Below, in pieces: positions 1-8,295 of a stretch of 40,887 nt of DNA. The notes below the pieces were generated by a model, which was given only the letters and a program-made list of their open reading frames with translations, made no database searches and was not told the DNA's origin. Numbering within the stretch: position 1 is the first letter of the stretch; the number at the start of each line of letters is the position of its first letter. Both the position numbers and the translations under genes were made by a program. The stretch comes from Hyphomonadaceae bacterium (GTDB lineage: Bacteria; Pseudomonadota; Alphaproteobacteria; Caulobacterales; Hyphomonadaceae), in assembly GCA_947474455.1 (NCBI GenBank), contig CANJIL010000026.1, positions 1-40,887 of the forward strand, in the 5' to 3' direction.

Positions 1-360
1 GACCTCAAAAGGCCCACAAAACCTGCCCGAGTTTACCTGACAGAACCGAAAGAAAATCGAACAGCCAATCACAACACGCGAAGCCCACGCCCGGACTCTC
101 ACCGAGAATCCCGCCTGAGCAGCTCGATCTCGGTGACGCGCGCGTCACCGACGCGCCCGTAGTAATGGCGTTCCTAATCACGCAGGCCGCCAGCAGCTTC
201 CACAGCGAGGCCATAGAGCCACCCTTGCCTCGCGCGTGAACCGTCCGCGCTTCCGGATGCAGGCAGGCGTGTGAGTCGATTCACCTATTGCCGAATGCTC
301 TGGCGGCAGAGTTCAAGGGTGCTAGTATCAACCCCAGAATTACGATGGGGAGAATGCTCA
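1..360. other. Window edge and leader with no supported gene
   Basis: I see no convincing gene here. A 69-codon open frame on the minus strand (5-214) has mixed composition and no recognisable family. The notable element is a perfect palindrome at 130-151, described separately. The last 40 bases hold the leader and ribosome binding site of the SGNH-hydrolase gene. Confidence 0.5.
130..151. repeat. Perfect 22-bp palindrome
   Basis: Each half is TCGGTGACGCG read inward, and all 22 positions are self-complementary with no loop. It lies about 210 bp upstream of the SGNH-hydrolase start. No U-run follows on either side, so it is not an obvious intrinsic terminator. A dimeric-regulator operator or a recombination site is possible, but nothing here decides it. 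Confidence 0.6.
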
Positions 361-1551
361 ATGAAGCGCTGGATCGTATTGGCGGCCGCTGTCGCGTTGG
401 CCGGATGCACAACGTCGGCCATGTCGGTCAATTCACCTAACTCGAATTGGGTGGGCGCGTGGGGCGCTTCGCCAGCACCGCCCATGCCTGACAGCAAATC
501 GTTCGAGAACCAGACCGTGCGCCAGGTCGTACGCCTCTCCGCCGCTGGCGAGCGGCTGCGCGTGCGGCTCACCAACGAATATGGCGAAGCCCCACTCGAG
601 GTTGGAGCGATCACCGTTTCGCTCGCAGGTTCGGACGGAGCGCCGGTCGGAGCGCCTGTCCCGCTCACTTTTGGGGGGCGATCCTCCACCAGCATTCCGC
701 GGTTCTCGCCGATGTTGAGCGACCCCGTCGCGCTGCCGGTCAAGGCGCTCGACCAGATCGTGATCAATCTCTACCTTCCGAAGGCGACCGGTAGATGCAC
801 CTGCCATGTGCGGGGCCTTGCCAGCACGCAGATTTCCGGGCCGGGCGACTTCACGCGCAGCGGCTTCGTGGCGGCCGATACATTCGTTCAGCGGGCTTTC
901 CTGTCGGCGGTCGAGGTCGAAACAGCCGCGCCGACCCGCACTATCGTGACCTTCGGCGACTCGATCACCGATGGCACCGCATCGACCGTTGACGGCAACA
1001 AGCGCTGGACGGACGTCCTCGCCGAGCGGCTAAGCGTGGGCAAGAAGAACCGCTCTGTCTACAACGCCGGAATTAGCGGCAATCGTTTGCTGAGCTTCGG
1101 CCAGCCCGCGCAGGGCGAAGCGGCCATATCGCGGTTCGATCGCGACGTGCTGTCGGCCCCCAACGCCAGCTGGATGACGCTGCTGATCGGGATCAATGAC
1201 ATAGGCATGGGCGGCGAGAGTCGCCCCAGCGCTGAGGTAATCATCGCCGGCTATCGCCAGATCATCGATCGCGCACATGCGCACGGGCTGAAGATCTATG
1301 GCGCCACTCTCCTCCCGTATGAAGGCGCACGCTACTACTCACAATCCGGCGAGGCCGTGCGCCAAGCCGTGAACGCCTGGATACGGTCGAGCCGTGCGTT
1401 CGATGCAATGATCGATTTTGATGCGCTCATGAAGGATCCAGCGAATCCCAAGCGTATGAAGGCCGACTTGGCGAGCCCTGATTGGCTGCACCCGAACGAC
1501 ACCGGCTACAAAGTCATGGGCGATTCAATCGATCTGGCCCTGTTCAACTGA
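361..1551 (+). CDS. SGNH/GDSL-family hydrolase, lipoprotein
   Basis: A secreted esterase or carbohydrate deacetylase-like enzyme of the SGNH superfamily, 396 aa from the ATG at 361. This start has GGGGAGA at 347-353 and begins a lipoprotein signal (MKRWIVL, lipobox LAGC). An in-frame GTG at 271 would add 30 residues ahead of the signal peptide and is unlikely. The catalytic blocks are visible: GDSIT with nucleophile Ser201, the block II glycine in NAGISGN, GIND with Asn279, and DWLH with Asp374 and His377. Residues 25-190 form a beta-rich N-terminal part, as in two-domain secreted SGNH proteins. The substrate cannot be told; acetylated polysaccharide is a common one. Membrane anchoring in the periplasm is inferred from the lipobox. 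It lies next to a recombinase remnant and may belong to an acquired segment. Confidence 0.88.
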   Translation: MKRWIVLAAAVALAGCTTSAMSVNSPNSNWVGAWGASPAPPMPDSKSFENQTVRQVVRLSAAGERLRVRLTNEYGEAPLEVGAITVSLAGSDGAPVGAPVPLTFGGRSSTSIPRFSPMLSDPVALPVKALDQIVINLYLPKATGRCTCHVRGLASTQISGPGDFTRSGFVAADTFVQRAFLSAVEVETAAPTRTIVTFGDSITDGTASTVDGNKRWTDVLAERLSVGKKNRSVYNAGISGNRLLSFGQPAQGEAAISRFDRDVLSAPNASWMTLLIGINDIGMGGESRPSAEVIIAGYRQIIDRAHAHGLKIYGATLLPYEGARYYSQSGEAVRQAVNAWIRSSRAFDAMIDFDALMKDPANPKRMKADLASPDWLHPNDTGYKVMGDSIDLALFN

Positions 1552-1589
1552 GGCCCCCTGCATCAACGAAAATAGCCTCACCGCGGAGC

Positions 1590-1808
1590 TGTCAGGCAAA
1601 TGCGAAACGCCTGATCGGCCTGCATTTGCCTGCTGCCTTCCTGGCGCCAGACATTCTCCAGCTGATCGCGGACGGACGGCAGCCCGAGACCCTCACCGCT
1701 CAGGCTCTTCGCACGCAGGTGATCCCAGCTCTTTGGGAGGACCAGCGCGCCATGTTCGGCATCGCAAATCCCACTGCGAAAGCCGGCAAAGCAGTCCCTG
1801 CTCCGTGA
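1590..1808 (+). pseudogene. C-terminal remnant of a large serine recombinase
   Basis: The plus-strand frame ending at 1808 carries FLAPDI, then DGRQPETLT, then a W-x-x-Q-R block (WEDQRAMFGIA). This is the standard C-terminus of large serine recombinases (typically LAFLAPDI, GRQP, LxW-x-x-QR). The catalytic resolvase domain, the recombinase domain and the zinc ribbon are absent; the upstream sequence is the SGNH gene in another frame. It is therefore a scrap of about 70 codons, not a gene. It sits beside tRNA-Tyr and the TTCCCTG repeat field. The family call rests on recalled sequence pattern; no search was run. Confidence 0.6.
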
Positions 1809-1814
1809 CGCACT

Positions 1815-1963
1815 TTCCCTGCTGATCTTGAGAAAATTCCCTGCTCTGCCGCACAGGGAATTCCCCGCTATGTCCCGGGGAGCGCGCGAGATTTTCCGGC
1901 TTCCAGGGTATGCGACAGCCCTAAAGGCGTTTCTTTCCCTGTAAATTCCCTGCTTGCAGGGAA
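1815..1963. repeat. TTCCCTG repeat field with two hairpins
   Basis: TTCCCTG occurs at 1815-1821, 1837-1843, 1935-1941 and 1946-1952, and its complement CAGGGAA at 1854-1860 and 1957-1963. These make two inverted repeats: AATTCCCTG with CAGGGAATT (1835-1862), and TTCCCTGC, TT, GCAGGGAA (1946-1963). The field directly follows the serine-recombinase remnant and precedes tRNA-Tyr. I see no gene in 1809-2119. Confidence 0.7.
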
Positions 1964-2119
1964 AGTGGACGGCCAATTTGGCCATCAGAGACTTCGGCTG
2001 GAATTCGTTGTCGAATGCCGAATTGAGGCGGGATGAGAGACGCTCGAAGTCGCGAAATGCGCCGCAATGCGCGCGCTTTCGCGCGTCCAAAGTGGACAGT
2101 CTCCGGTCGGAGGAAAGGC

Positions 2120-2205
2120 TGGTGGAAGGGGCTGGATTCGAACCAGCGTAGCCGCGAGGCGCGAGATTTACAGTCTCGTGGATTTAACCACTCTCCCACC
2201 CTTCC
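2120..2205 (-). tRNA. tRNA-Tyr (GTA)
   Basis: Read on the minus strand this is an 86-nt class II tRNA. The acceptor stem GGAAGGG pairs with CCCTTCC, the anticodon GTA lies at 2171-2169 in the loop CTGTAAA, there is a long variable arm as expected for bacterial tRNA-Tyr, the T-arm reads GGTTCGAATCC, and the CCA end is encoded (2122-2120). It is divergent from rlmB, and its 3' end faces the recombinase remnant, the usual orientation for insertion next to a tRNA. Confidence 0.96.
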
Positions 2206-2284
2206 AAGCCCGGCCGCGGCGGCTTGACGCCGACATGGATGAGACCGAAACGGGGTCCGGTCTCATTTGGGAGCGCGTCTTATA

Positions 2285-3379
2285 GTGACGAAGGATCGTC
2301 CACGCAACCGGTCGGGAAACGATCGGAAATCCGGCGCTTTTGGCGGCCGGGACGACGGAGCGACAGGCGCCGGACGCGGCCCAGGCGCGTTTCCGGAGAA
2401 ACCCGGCGGCGGCCCGAAGAAGCCCGGCGGCGGGTTCCGTGGAAAGTCGGGACGAGACCCGAATTCGCAAGGTGAGCGACTGCGCGGCGAAGGTCGCTTC
2501 AAGCCACGCGACGGCGACCGCCCTCACCGCCCTGCACATCAGAACCGCCATGAGCGGCGCGATGCCGCGTTCGAGGAAAATGGCGAAGTCTGGATCTGGG
2601 GCATTCATGCCGCCGCCGCCGTGCTGGCCAATCCGAAGCGCAGGATAAGCAAGGCGTATGTGAGCCCCAACGCGGCGCGGCGCGCCGGACTTGATCTCGA
2701 AGCACTGCCGAAATTTGCAGAGCTTCTGGAGCCGCAGGACATCGACATGCGCCTGCCGCAAGGCGCGGTGCATCAGGGGCTGGCGGTTCGCTGCAGGCCG
2801 CTCGACGGGCCGGATATCTCGGATGCGGCTGTCCGGCCGGAAAAGCCGCTGGTGATCCTGGATCAGGTAACCGACCCGCAGAATGTCGGCGCGATCTTCC
2901 GCTCGGCAGCGGCGTTCGGCATTGCCGGCGTTGTGATGCAGACGCGCAATGCGCCGGCGCTCGGCGGCGCGTTGGCGAAGGCCGCAGCGGGCGCCATCGA
3001 ACTCGTGGATGAGATACGAGCGGTCAATCTCTCGCGCGCGATCGATGAACTGACCGACGCTGGCTGGAAGGTCATTGGGCTCGATGGCGCCGCCGGGCAG
3101 ACGATGGATGAGGCGTTCGCCGGCGATGAGCCTCTGGCGATCGTGATGGGCGCCGAAGGGGCCGGCCTTCGGCAGGGCGTTGCGAAGGCCTGCAGCGGAC
3201 TGGCGCGAATTCCCATCGGGGCGCAGATGGAAAGCCTCAATGTTTCCAATGCGGCGGCGATCGCCTTCTACGAAGCATCCCGCCGCGCCGGGACTGCGCC
3301 CCCGGCCCCGAAAGCGAAGCCCTTACCCCAATCCGACGAGGATGAGCGCGGCGATGGATTTGGCGACGAAGCCGACTAG
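2285..3379 (+). CDS. rlmB: 23S rRNA (guanosine-2'-O-)-methyltransferase, TrmH/SpoU family
   Basis: A SAM-dependent SPOUT methyltransferase, expected to methylate the ribose of a guanosine in 23S rRNA (G2251 in E. coli). The first ~95 residues are an Arg/Gly/Pro-rich, probably disordered tail. Then come the small substrate-binding domain (WIWGIHAAAAVL to HQGLAVRC) and the knotted TrmH domain with three motifs: DQVTDPQNVGAIFRSA, IVMGAEGAGLRQ, and IPIGAQMESLNVSNAAA. The GTG at 2285 is preferred over the TTG at 2267, although its GGGAG at 2269-2273 sits rather far upstream. A second gene follows 29 bp downstream with its own strong ribosome binding site, so the two may be co-transcribed. Confidence 0.9.
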   Translation: MTKDRPRNRSGNDRKSGAFGGRDDGATGAGRGPGAFPEKPGGGPKKPGGGFRGKSGRDPNSQGERLRGEGRFKPRDGDRPHRPAHQNRHERRDAAFEENGEVWIWGIHAAAAVLANPKRRISKAYVSPNAARRAGLDLEALPKFAELLEPQDIDMRLPQGAVHQGLAVRCRPLDGPDISDAAVRPEKPLVILDQVTDPQNVGAIFRSAAAFGIAGVVMQTRNAPALGGALAKAAAGAIELVDEIRAVNLSRAIDELTDAGWKVIGLDGAAGQTMDEAFAGDEPLAIVMGAEGAGLRQGVAKACSGLARIPIGAQMESLNVSNAAAIAFYEASRRAGTAPPAPKAKPLPQSDEDERGDGFGDEAD

Positions 3380-3408
3380 ACTGCCGGACTGACGTTCAGG
3401 AGAGCTGC

Positions 3409-4536
3409 ATGCGGAACGCCATCGTCGTCGTGTTAGCGGTCATCGCGGTTTTCGCGGCGGGCGTGTGGGCGCTTGGCCAGTTCGGCGGCGGGCTGACGGG
3501 CGGGATGGGCGAGCCAGCGGCGCCAATCGTGCGCGAACCCGAGATCGTGGTTGCGGCGGCGCCGGCCCAGCCGCCGGCGGATAATCCGCAGGCTTCCTTG
3601 CGCAGCACTTCCGCCACGGCGACGAAGCCGGTGACTCCTGCGCCAGTCCAGACAGCGCCGCCGGCAACGACTGAGCTGGCGGCCAAGGAGCCTCTTCCCG
3701 CTGAGCCCGCTGTACCTGTAACGCCCGTGACGCCGACGACGCCGGCCAAGCCCTCGTTGACCACGACACTTGATGGCAAGGGCGGCCTCCAGCTTCCTTC
3801 CCTGCCCGGCCAGCAACAGGCCCCAGCCCAACCGCCCGCGACGACGCCTGCTCAACCTGAACCGCAGGTGCAAGCGAGGGCCGCGCCGCCCGCTCAGCCG
3901 CAAGCGCCAACGCAGACGACGGCGCAGGCGCCCGAACCTCGTGTGACGCCGCAGCAGGCCAGCCCTCCGGCGGCCGCCGCGCCGGTGGGACTTGAGGCGC
4001 AGTTCAAGTCGCGGAAGGTGACCTACAACCGGCCGCCGCAGAAGTTGGCGTTGGAGAAGGCGATCGATGTGTCGCTCGTGATTAACGCGACCGAAGACGA
4101 GAATGCCGGACAGGAAGCGCTGCAGGGCTTCCCGGGCACGATCGTCGAGCGCGACATTGATCTCTCGGACACCGTCTCGGCGCAGCTGACCGGCGTGGGC
4201 TTCGACATTACATCGCAGACGGTCGAGCGGCAGCGGCTTTCGGGCAGGACGGTCAACCGGTGGGCGTGGCGCGTGACGCCGACTGAGGTGGGCCAGCACA
4301 CACTGATCCTGGAGATATTCGGATACGCATCAGGTTCGCTCGATGCGGAGCCGCTGGATGCCTATCGCGATGTGATCGTTGTTGAGGTACAGCAGTTCGA
4401 CCAGATTGTGAGCTGGGCGAAAAGTGTGCAGCCTTTGTTTGCCGTTCTGGCGGCGATGGCCGGGATCGGGTCTGCGATCTTTGCCTTCCTGCGTTTCCGG
4501 GAAGAGAAGAAGCAGACAAGGAAGCTGGGCCAGTAG
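3409..4536 (+). CDS. Unknown membrane protein: N-terminal helix, Pro/Ala linker, beta-sandwich, C-terminal helix
   Basis: A 375-aa protein with a clear ribosome binding site (AGGAGA, 3398-3403). Residues 5-25 are a hydrophobic helix or uncleaved signal. Residues ~30-190 are a long Pro/Ala/Gln/Thr-rich linker. Residues ~195-330 form a compact domain with the pattern ISAxLxGxGFDI, then WAWRVTPTEVGQHTLILEI. Residues ~342-361 are a second helix, followed by a basic tail (REEKKQTRK). The compact domain resembles a beta-sandwich that I recall just before a C-terminal helix in varied bacterial signalling and conflict-type proteins; this is recollection, not a search. Both termini would be cytoplasmic with the linker and domain periplasmic. 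It follows rlmB by 29 bp and its stop lies 3 bp from the stop of the convergent amidohydrolase. Function unknown. Confidence 0.75.
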   Translation: MRNAIVVVLAVIAVFAAGVWALGQFGGGLTGGMGEPAAPIVREPEIVVAAAPAQPPADNPQASLRSTSATATKPVTPAPVQTAPPATTELAAKEPLPAEPAVPVTPVTPTTPAKPSLTTTLDGKGGLQLPSLPGQQQAPAQPPATTPAQPEPQVQARAAPPAQPQAPTQTTAQAPEPRVTPQQASPPAAAAPVGLEAQFKSRKVTYNRPPQKLALEKAIDVSLVINATEDENAGQEALQGFPGTIVERDIDLSDTVSAQLTGVGFDITSQTVERQRLSGRTVNRWAWRVTPTEVGQHTLILEIFGYASGSLDAEPLDAYRDVIVVEVQQFDQIVSWAKSVQPLFAVLAAMAGIGSAIFAFLRFREEKKQTRKLGQ

Positions 4537-4539
4537 CCT

Positions 4540-5910
4540 CTATTTGAATAGATCGATCGCCGTTATCGCCATCGCTTTCACACCCGTCGCGATGGTCGGA
4601 TCGGGATCGGGCTGGAACTCCGAAGAATGGAGCGACGGCAGCGGCCTGCCGCCAGGCTGGATCGAGGCGTCGTATCTCGCCTGGCTGACGGCGCCGAGCC
4701 AGATCAGGGCGAGGGGAATTCTGTCGGTGGTGCGGCCATAGCGAGAGAAGTCTTCCCCGCCCATCGTCGGCTGCGCAGTGGCGATTTTCGTGGGGCCGAA
4801 TTCCTTGGAGAGGATGCCTGAGACGCGCTCGACAAGTTTGGGGTCGTTGTAGAGCGACGGGGTGTAGTCGTCCTTTACGGATATCTCGGGCGCCTTGTCG
4901 CCTTCCAGACCGGCCGCTTGCGCTTCGGCCTTTGCGATGCGGGCGATGCCTTTGAGCAGCTTGTCGCGTGTCGTGTCGGCAAAGGAGCGGACGGTGAGCT
5001 GCATTTTCACTTCGTCCGGAATGACGTTGTGCTTGAAGCCGCCATTGATCGCGCCGACGGTCACGACCGCCGAATCCTGCGCGTCGATTTCGCGCGAGAC
5101 CAGGGTTTGCAGGGTCGTGACGATGCGGGCGGCAACAACGATCGGGTCCTTCGCATCCTGGGGATAGGCGCCGTGGCCGCCGACGCCCTTCACCAGAATA
5201 TCAACGCTGTCGACGTTCGCCATGACATAGCCAGAGCCGAGGCCGATCGACCCGGCGGGCAAGGCGGCGTTGTCATGCAGGGCGATGACGCGATCGGGTT
5301 TCGGGAAGCGGGTGTAGAGGCCGTCTTCGAGCATCGAGATCGAGCCGAGCCCAATTTCTTCCGCGGGCTGGGCGATCATCACGAGCGTGCCCTTCCATTC
5401 TGATTTGCGGTCGACGAGTTCGCGCGCCGTGCCGAGCCAGACGGTCATGTGGATGTCGTGGCCGCAGGCGTGCATGACGCCGGTTGCTTCTCCGCCCAGG
5501 CCGGTGTCACGCACGGTGGAGGCGTAAGGCAGGCCGGTCTTCTCGACGACGGGAAGAGCGTCCATGTCGGTGCGGATCATAAGCGTGGGCCCGGGGCCAT
5601 TCTTCAGCACGGCGACGAAACCGTAACCGCCGACGCCATCGCGTACCTTGCCGTATTCCTTGATCACACGCTGCTTGGCCCATTTATCGCCGACGCGGGT
5701 TGTGACGGCAAAGCCGAGCTGCTGCATTTCCGCCGCGAGGACAGCGGAGGTTTTCTCTTCCTTGAAAGCGAGTTCGGGATTGCGATGCAGGTGCTCGTAG
5801 ATCTGGCGGAGCGTCTTGCCGGCAGCGGTGAACGTCGCAGGTTCAGCGCTGGCCGGCTGGAGCGCAGCGGCGAGAAGTATGGCGCCGAGGGCTAGAACAG
5901 TTGGCTTCAT
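4540..5910 (-). CDS. Secreted M20-family amidohydrolase
   Basis: A metal-dependent amidohydrolase of peptidase family M20, hippurate hydrolase/amino-acid amidase type, 456 aa. The chosen ATG (5910-5908) has GGGAGCG upstream and starts a Sec signal peptide (MKPTVLALGAILLAAAL, cleavage near SAEP); an ATG 24 codons upstream precedes the signal and was rejected. Metal-site residues visible are Cys149 and His151 in HACGHD, Glu184-Glu185 in QPAEE, His212 in ALHDN, and a late SLHSSEF histidine. GVGGHGAYPQ marks the dimerisation lid, and PTMGGEDFS the conserved block near the C-terminus. Export implies periplasmic cleavage of N-acyl amino acids or similar amides; the true substrate is unknown. Confidence 0.9.
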   Translation of the reverse strand: MKPTVLALGAILLAAALQPASAEPATFTAAGKTLRQIYEHLHRNPELAFKEEKTSAVLAAEMQQLGFAVTTRVGDKWAKQRVIKEYGKVRDGVGGYGFVAVLKNGPGPTLMIRTDMDALPVVEKTGLPYASTVRDTGLGGEATGVMHACGHDIHMTVWLGTARELVDRKSEWKGTLVMIAQPAEEIGLGSISMLEDGLYTRFPKPDRVIALHDNAALPAGSIGLGSGYVMANVDSVDILVKGVGGHGAYPQDAKDPIVVAARIVTTLQTLVSREIDAQDSAVVTVGAINGGFKHNVIPDEVKMQLTVRSFADTTRDKLLKGIARIAKAEAQAAGLEGDKAPEISVKDDYTPSLYNDPKLVERVSGILSKEFGPTKIATAQPTMGGEDFSRYGRTTDRIPLALIWLGAVSQARYDASIQPGGRPLPSLHSSEFQPDPDPTIATGVKAMAITAIDLFK

Positions 5911-6455
5911 GCTTGATCGCTCCCGAGTTCGATTGAGCGTGATAGCGGTTCGCTGGCGAGACGTCACCTCGACGCCATTCAATCTCGCGAGCGGGTGCGG
6001 TCCCTCAGGTGAGCGCAGGTTCTTGATTGGGATTGGGTGCGCCGTTAGGGCTTTGCGTAGCGCGCGGTTTTTTTAACCGCTTATCCCGGCGAAAGTCGGG
6101 ATCCATCAGGAGCGAAGATGCGCCTTGCGCGCGATTGCAGCTTCAGGGCGGAACAAGCCGCGTGCTCTACCCTGGGTCCCGGCTTTCGCCGCGCTGAGCG
6201 AAACAGTGAGCTGATATTTTCGCTGGTGAGCCCACCAGGATTCTCGGGACGAGCCCGAGAATGATTTCGTGGGTGTAGCCCGGGTGGTGAGCACGCCGCC
6301 CTAGGCTGTCGCTTCGGGCATTCACTGCTCGTATTGGTCCGCCGGACCCATTCGTCCCCTTTGCGGCCTGCCGGCTCACGGTTCGACGGGCGCGCACCGC
6401 CTTCCCGCTCTTAGCCCTTCGCGCTTCGGCGGGAATGACGGGGCAAGCGAACCGG
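5911..6455. repeat. Repeat-rich spacer with palindromic elements
   Basis: I see no gene in these 545 bp. They hold several inverted repeats: GCGGTT/AACCGC around five T (6064-6080); ATCCCG/CGGGAT (6083-6102), typical of the dispersed GTCATTCCCG-type palindromes of alphaproteobacteria; and ATTCTCGGG/CCCGAGAAT around ACGAG (6240-6262). Fragments resembling the first motif recur near 6174-6190 and 6428-6440. The spacer is the 5' region of the amidohydrolase and the 3' region of metG. Confidence 0.6.
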
Positions 6456-8180
6456 TCAGCCGCCGCCAAATCTTGTCGTCCATTCCGCGACTTGGGCATC
6501 TTCGATCTTGGTGAAGAGCTGTGGCGGGACCTGGATGGGCATGCCGGCCGGCAGGGCGTTCAGAAGAGCGGGATAGCCGCTCTTGTCTGGCTTCTCGAGT
6601 GGGAAGCTGCGGTTAGCTTCCGGGATGTTGAGGGCGTCGAGGATCTTCTTCGCGGTTTCCGGGATGATCGGTTGGGCGATGATGCCGAAGAGCGAGACAA
6701 GGTTAAGTCCGGTGCGGATCCCGACGGCAGCCTGGTCGACGCTGCTCTTGTAGGCGGTCCATGGCGCAGACTTGGTGATGTATTCATTGCCCGCAGCCCA
6801 GATCGCGCGGGTTTCGGCGGCGGCCTTGCGGAATTCCATCGCTTCGTAATGGGCGATGAGCTGCGGCAGGCGTGCGGCAAGTTCGTCGGCCATCCAGGCT
6901 TCGTGTTCGCCGGGCTCGCCGCCTCCCGGCACCTTGCCGTCGAATTTGGCGGCGGCGTATTTTGTGATGCGATTCACAAAATTGCCCAGCACGTCGTTGA
7001 GGTCGGAGTTGATGCCGGCCTTGAAGCCTTCCCAGGTGAAGGCGGTGTCAGAGCTCTCAGGGCTGTTGGCGATGAGGTACCAGCGCCAGTAGTCGCCGGG
7101 CAGAAGCTCAAGCGCCTGGTCCATGAAGACGCCGCGCTTCTGGCTGGTGGAGAACTTGCCGCCATACCAGTTGAGCCAGTTGAAGGCCTTGAGCTTGTCG
7201 ACGAGCTTCCATGATTCTTCGGAGCCGAGGATGGTGACGGGGAATGAGACGGTGTGGAAGGCGACGTTGTCCTTGCCCATGAACTCGACATAGGTGACGT
7301 CGTCCGCACCCTTGTCGGTGCGCCACCAACGTTCCCAGTTTGCGCCTGTGGCTTCGGCCCACTCGACGGTCGAACCGATGTATTCGATGGGCGCGTCGAA
7401 CCAGACGTAGAAGACCTTGTTCTCGAAACCGGGGCGCGGGCTGCCGTTACGTGTGACGGGCACGCCCCATGATAGATCGCGCGTGATCGAGCGGTCGATC
7501 AGGCCTTCGTCGAGCCATTTGTAGGCGATGGAGGTCGTGAGGTTGGGCCAGTCCTTCGCGCGGGCGTCGACGAAGGCGCGGACCTTGTCCTGCATTTTCG
7601 ATTGCAGGAGGTAGAGATGACGCGTGTCTCGGATCTCGACATTACGCGAGCCGGAGACCGAAGAGTACGGGTTCTTGAGATCGATGGGGTCGAGCAGCGT
7701 TCCGCAATTGTCGCACTGGTCGCCGCGGGCCTTCTCGTAGCCGCAGTTGGGGCATGTGCCTTCGACATAGCGGTCGGGCAGGAAGCGTTTGTCGTCGACC
7801 GAGTAGACCTGTTTCGAGGTACGCTCGTCGATCAGGCCCTTGTCTTCGAGGACGTCGGCAAAGTGCTGCGTCAGGTCGCGGTTGGGGCGGTTTGAGGAGC
7901 GGCCGAACCAGTCGAACGACAGGGAGAAGCCCTGCCCGACACGCTTCTGTATGTCGTGCTGTTCGGCACAATATTCGGCGACGGTCTGCCCCGCTTCAAT
8001 GGCGGCGAGTTCGGCGGGCGTGCCGTGCTCGTCGGTGGCGCAGATGAAGAGGACTTCGTGGCCGGCGGCGCGGTTGAAACGCGCATAAACGTCCGCCGGA
8101 AGCATCGAGCCGGCGAGGTTGCCGAGGTGCTTCACGCCGTTGATGTAGGGCAGGGCCGAGGTGATGAGGATACGCGCCAT
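6456..8180 (-). CDS. metG: Methionyl-tRNA synthetase
   Basis: Charges tRNA-Met with methionine in the cytoplasm; class Ia synthetase, 574 aa. The N-terminal catalytic domain has the HIGH-like motif HLGN in [12 protein letters not shown] and the ATDEHGTP block. A zinc-binding knuckle carries two CxxC pairs ([18 protein letters not shown]). The KMSKS loop is replaced by KFSTSQKRG, as I recall for one bacterial MetRS subgroup. The anticodon-binding helical domain follows ([14 protein letters not shown]), and the protein ends near 574 aa, so the C-terminal EMAPII-like tRNA-binding domain of longer MetRS is absent. No T-box or SAM riboswitch is visible in the 100 bp upstream. Confidence 0.95.
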   Translation of the reverse strand: MARILITSALPYINGVKHLGNLAGSMLPADVYARFNRAAGHEVLFICATDEHGTPAELAAIEAGQTVAEYCAEQHDIQKRVGQGFSLSFDWFGRSSNRPNRDLTQHFADVLEDKGLIDERTSKQVYSVDDKRFLPDRYVEGTCPNCGYEKARGDQCDNCGTLLDPIDLKNPYSSVSGSRNVEIRDTRHLYLLQSKMQDKVRAFVDARAKDWPNLTTSIAYKWLDEGLIDRSITRDLSWGVPVTRNGSPRPGFENKVFYVWFDAPIEYIGSTVEWAEATGANWERWWRTDKGADDVTYVEFMGKDNVAFHTVSFPVTILGSEESWKLVDKLKAFNWLNWYGGKFSTSQKRGVFMDQALELLPGDYWRWYLIANSPESSDTAFTWEGFKAGINSDLNDVLGNFVNRITKYAAAKFDGKVPGGGEPGEHEAWMADELAARLPQLIAHYEAMEFRKAAAETRAIWAAGNEYITKSAPWTAYKSSVDQAAVGIRTGLNLVSLFGIIAQPIIPETAKKILDALNIPEANRSFPLEKPDKSGYPALLNALPAGMPIQVPPQLFTKIEDAQVAEWTTRFGGG

Positions 8181-8295
8181 GCTTTAGTCCGCAGTGTCCA
8201 AGAGATGGCGGCTTGTAACATGGAGCGTCGCCAACGCCAGCTCCAACGCTGCGCTCGCAGAATGCTGAATTCAGGTGATTTGCAGACGACCCGGA

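Noticed and set aside
5-214. Open frame on the minus strand at the window edge
   Set aside because: No ribosome binding site, no family resemblance, and it overlaps the palindrome; likely chance in GC-rich DNA.
285-807. Long minus-strand frames inside the SGNH hydrolase
   Set aside because: Overlap a gene with clear catalytic motifs; third-position GC creates such shadows.
1578-2090. 170-codon minus-strand frame over the recombinase remnant
   Set aside because: It runs through the repeat hairpins, has no recognisable motif, and reads antisense to the recombinase scrap.
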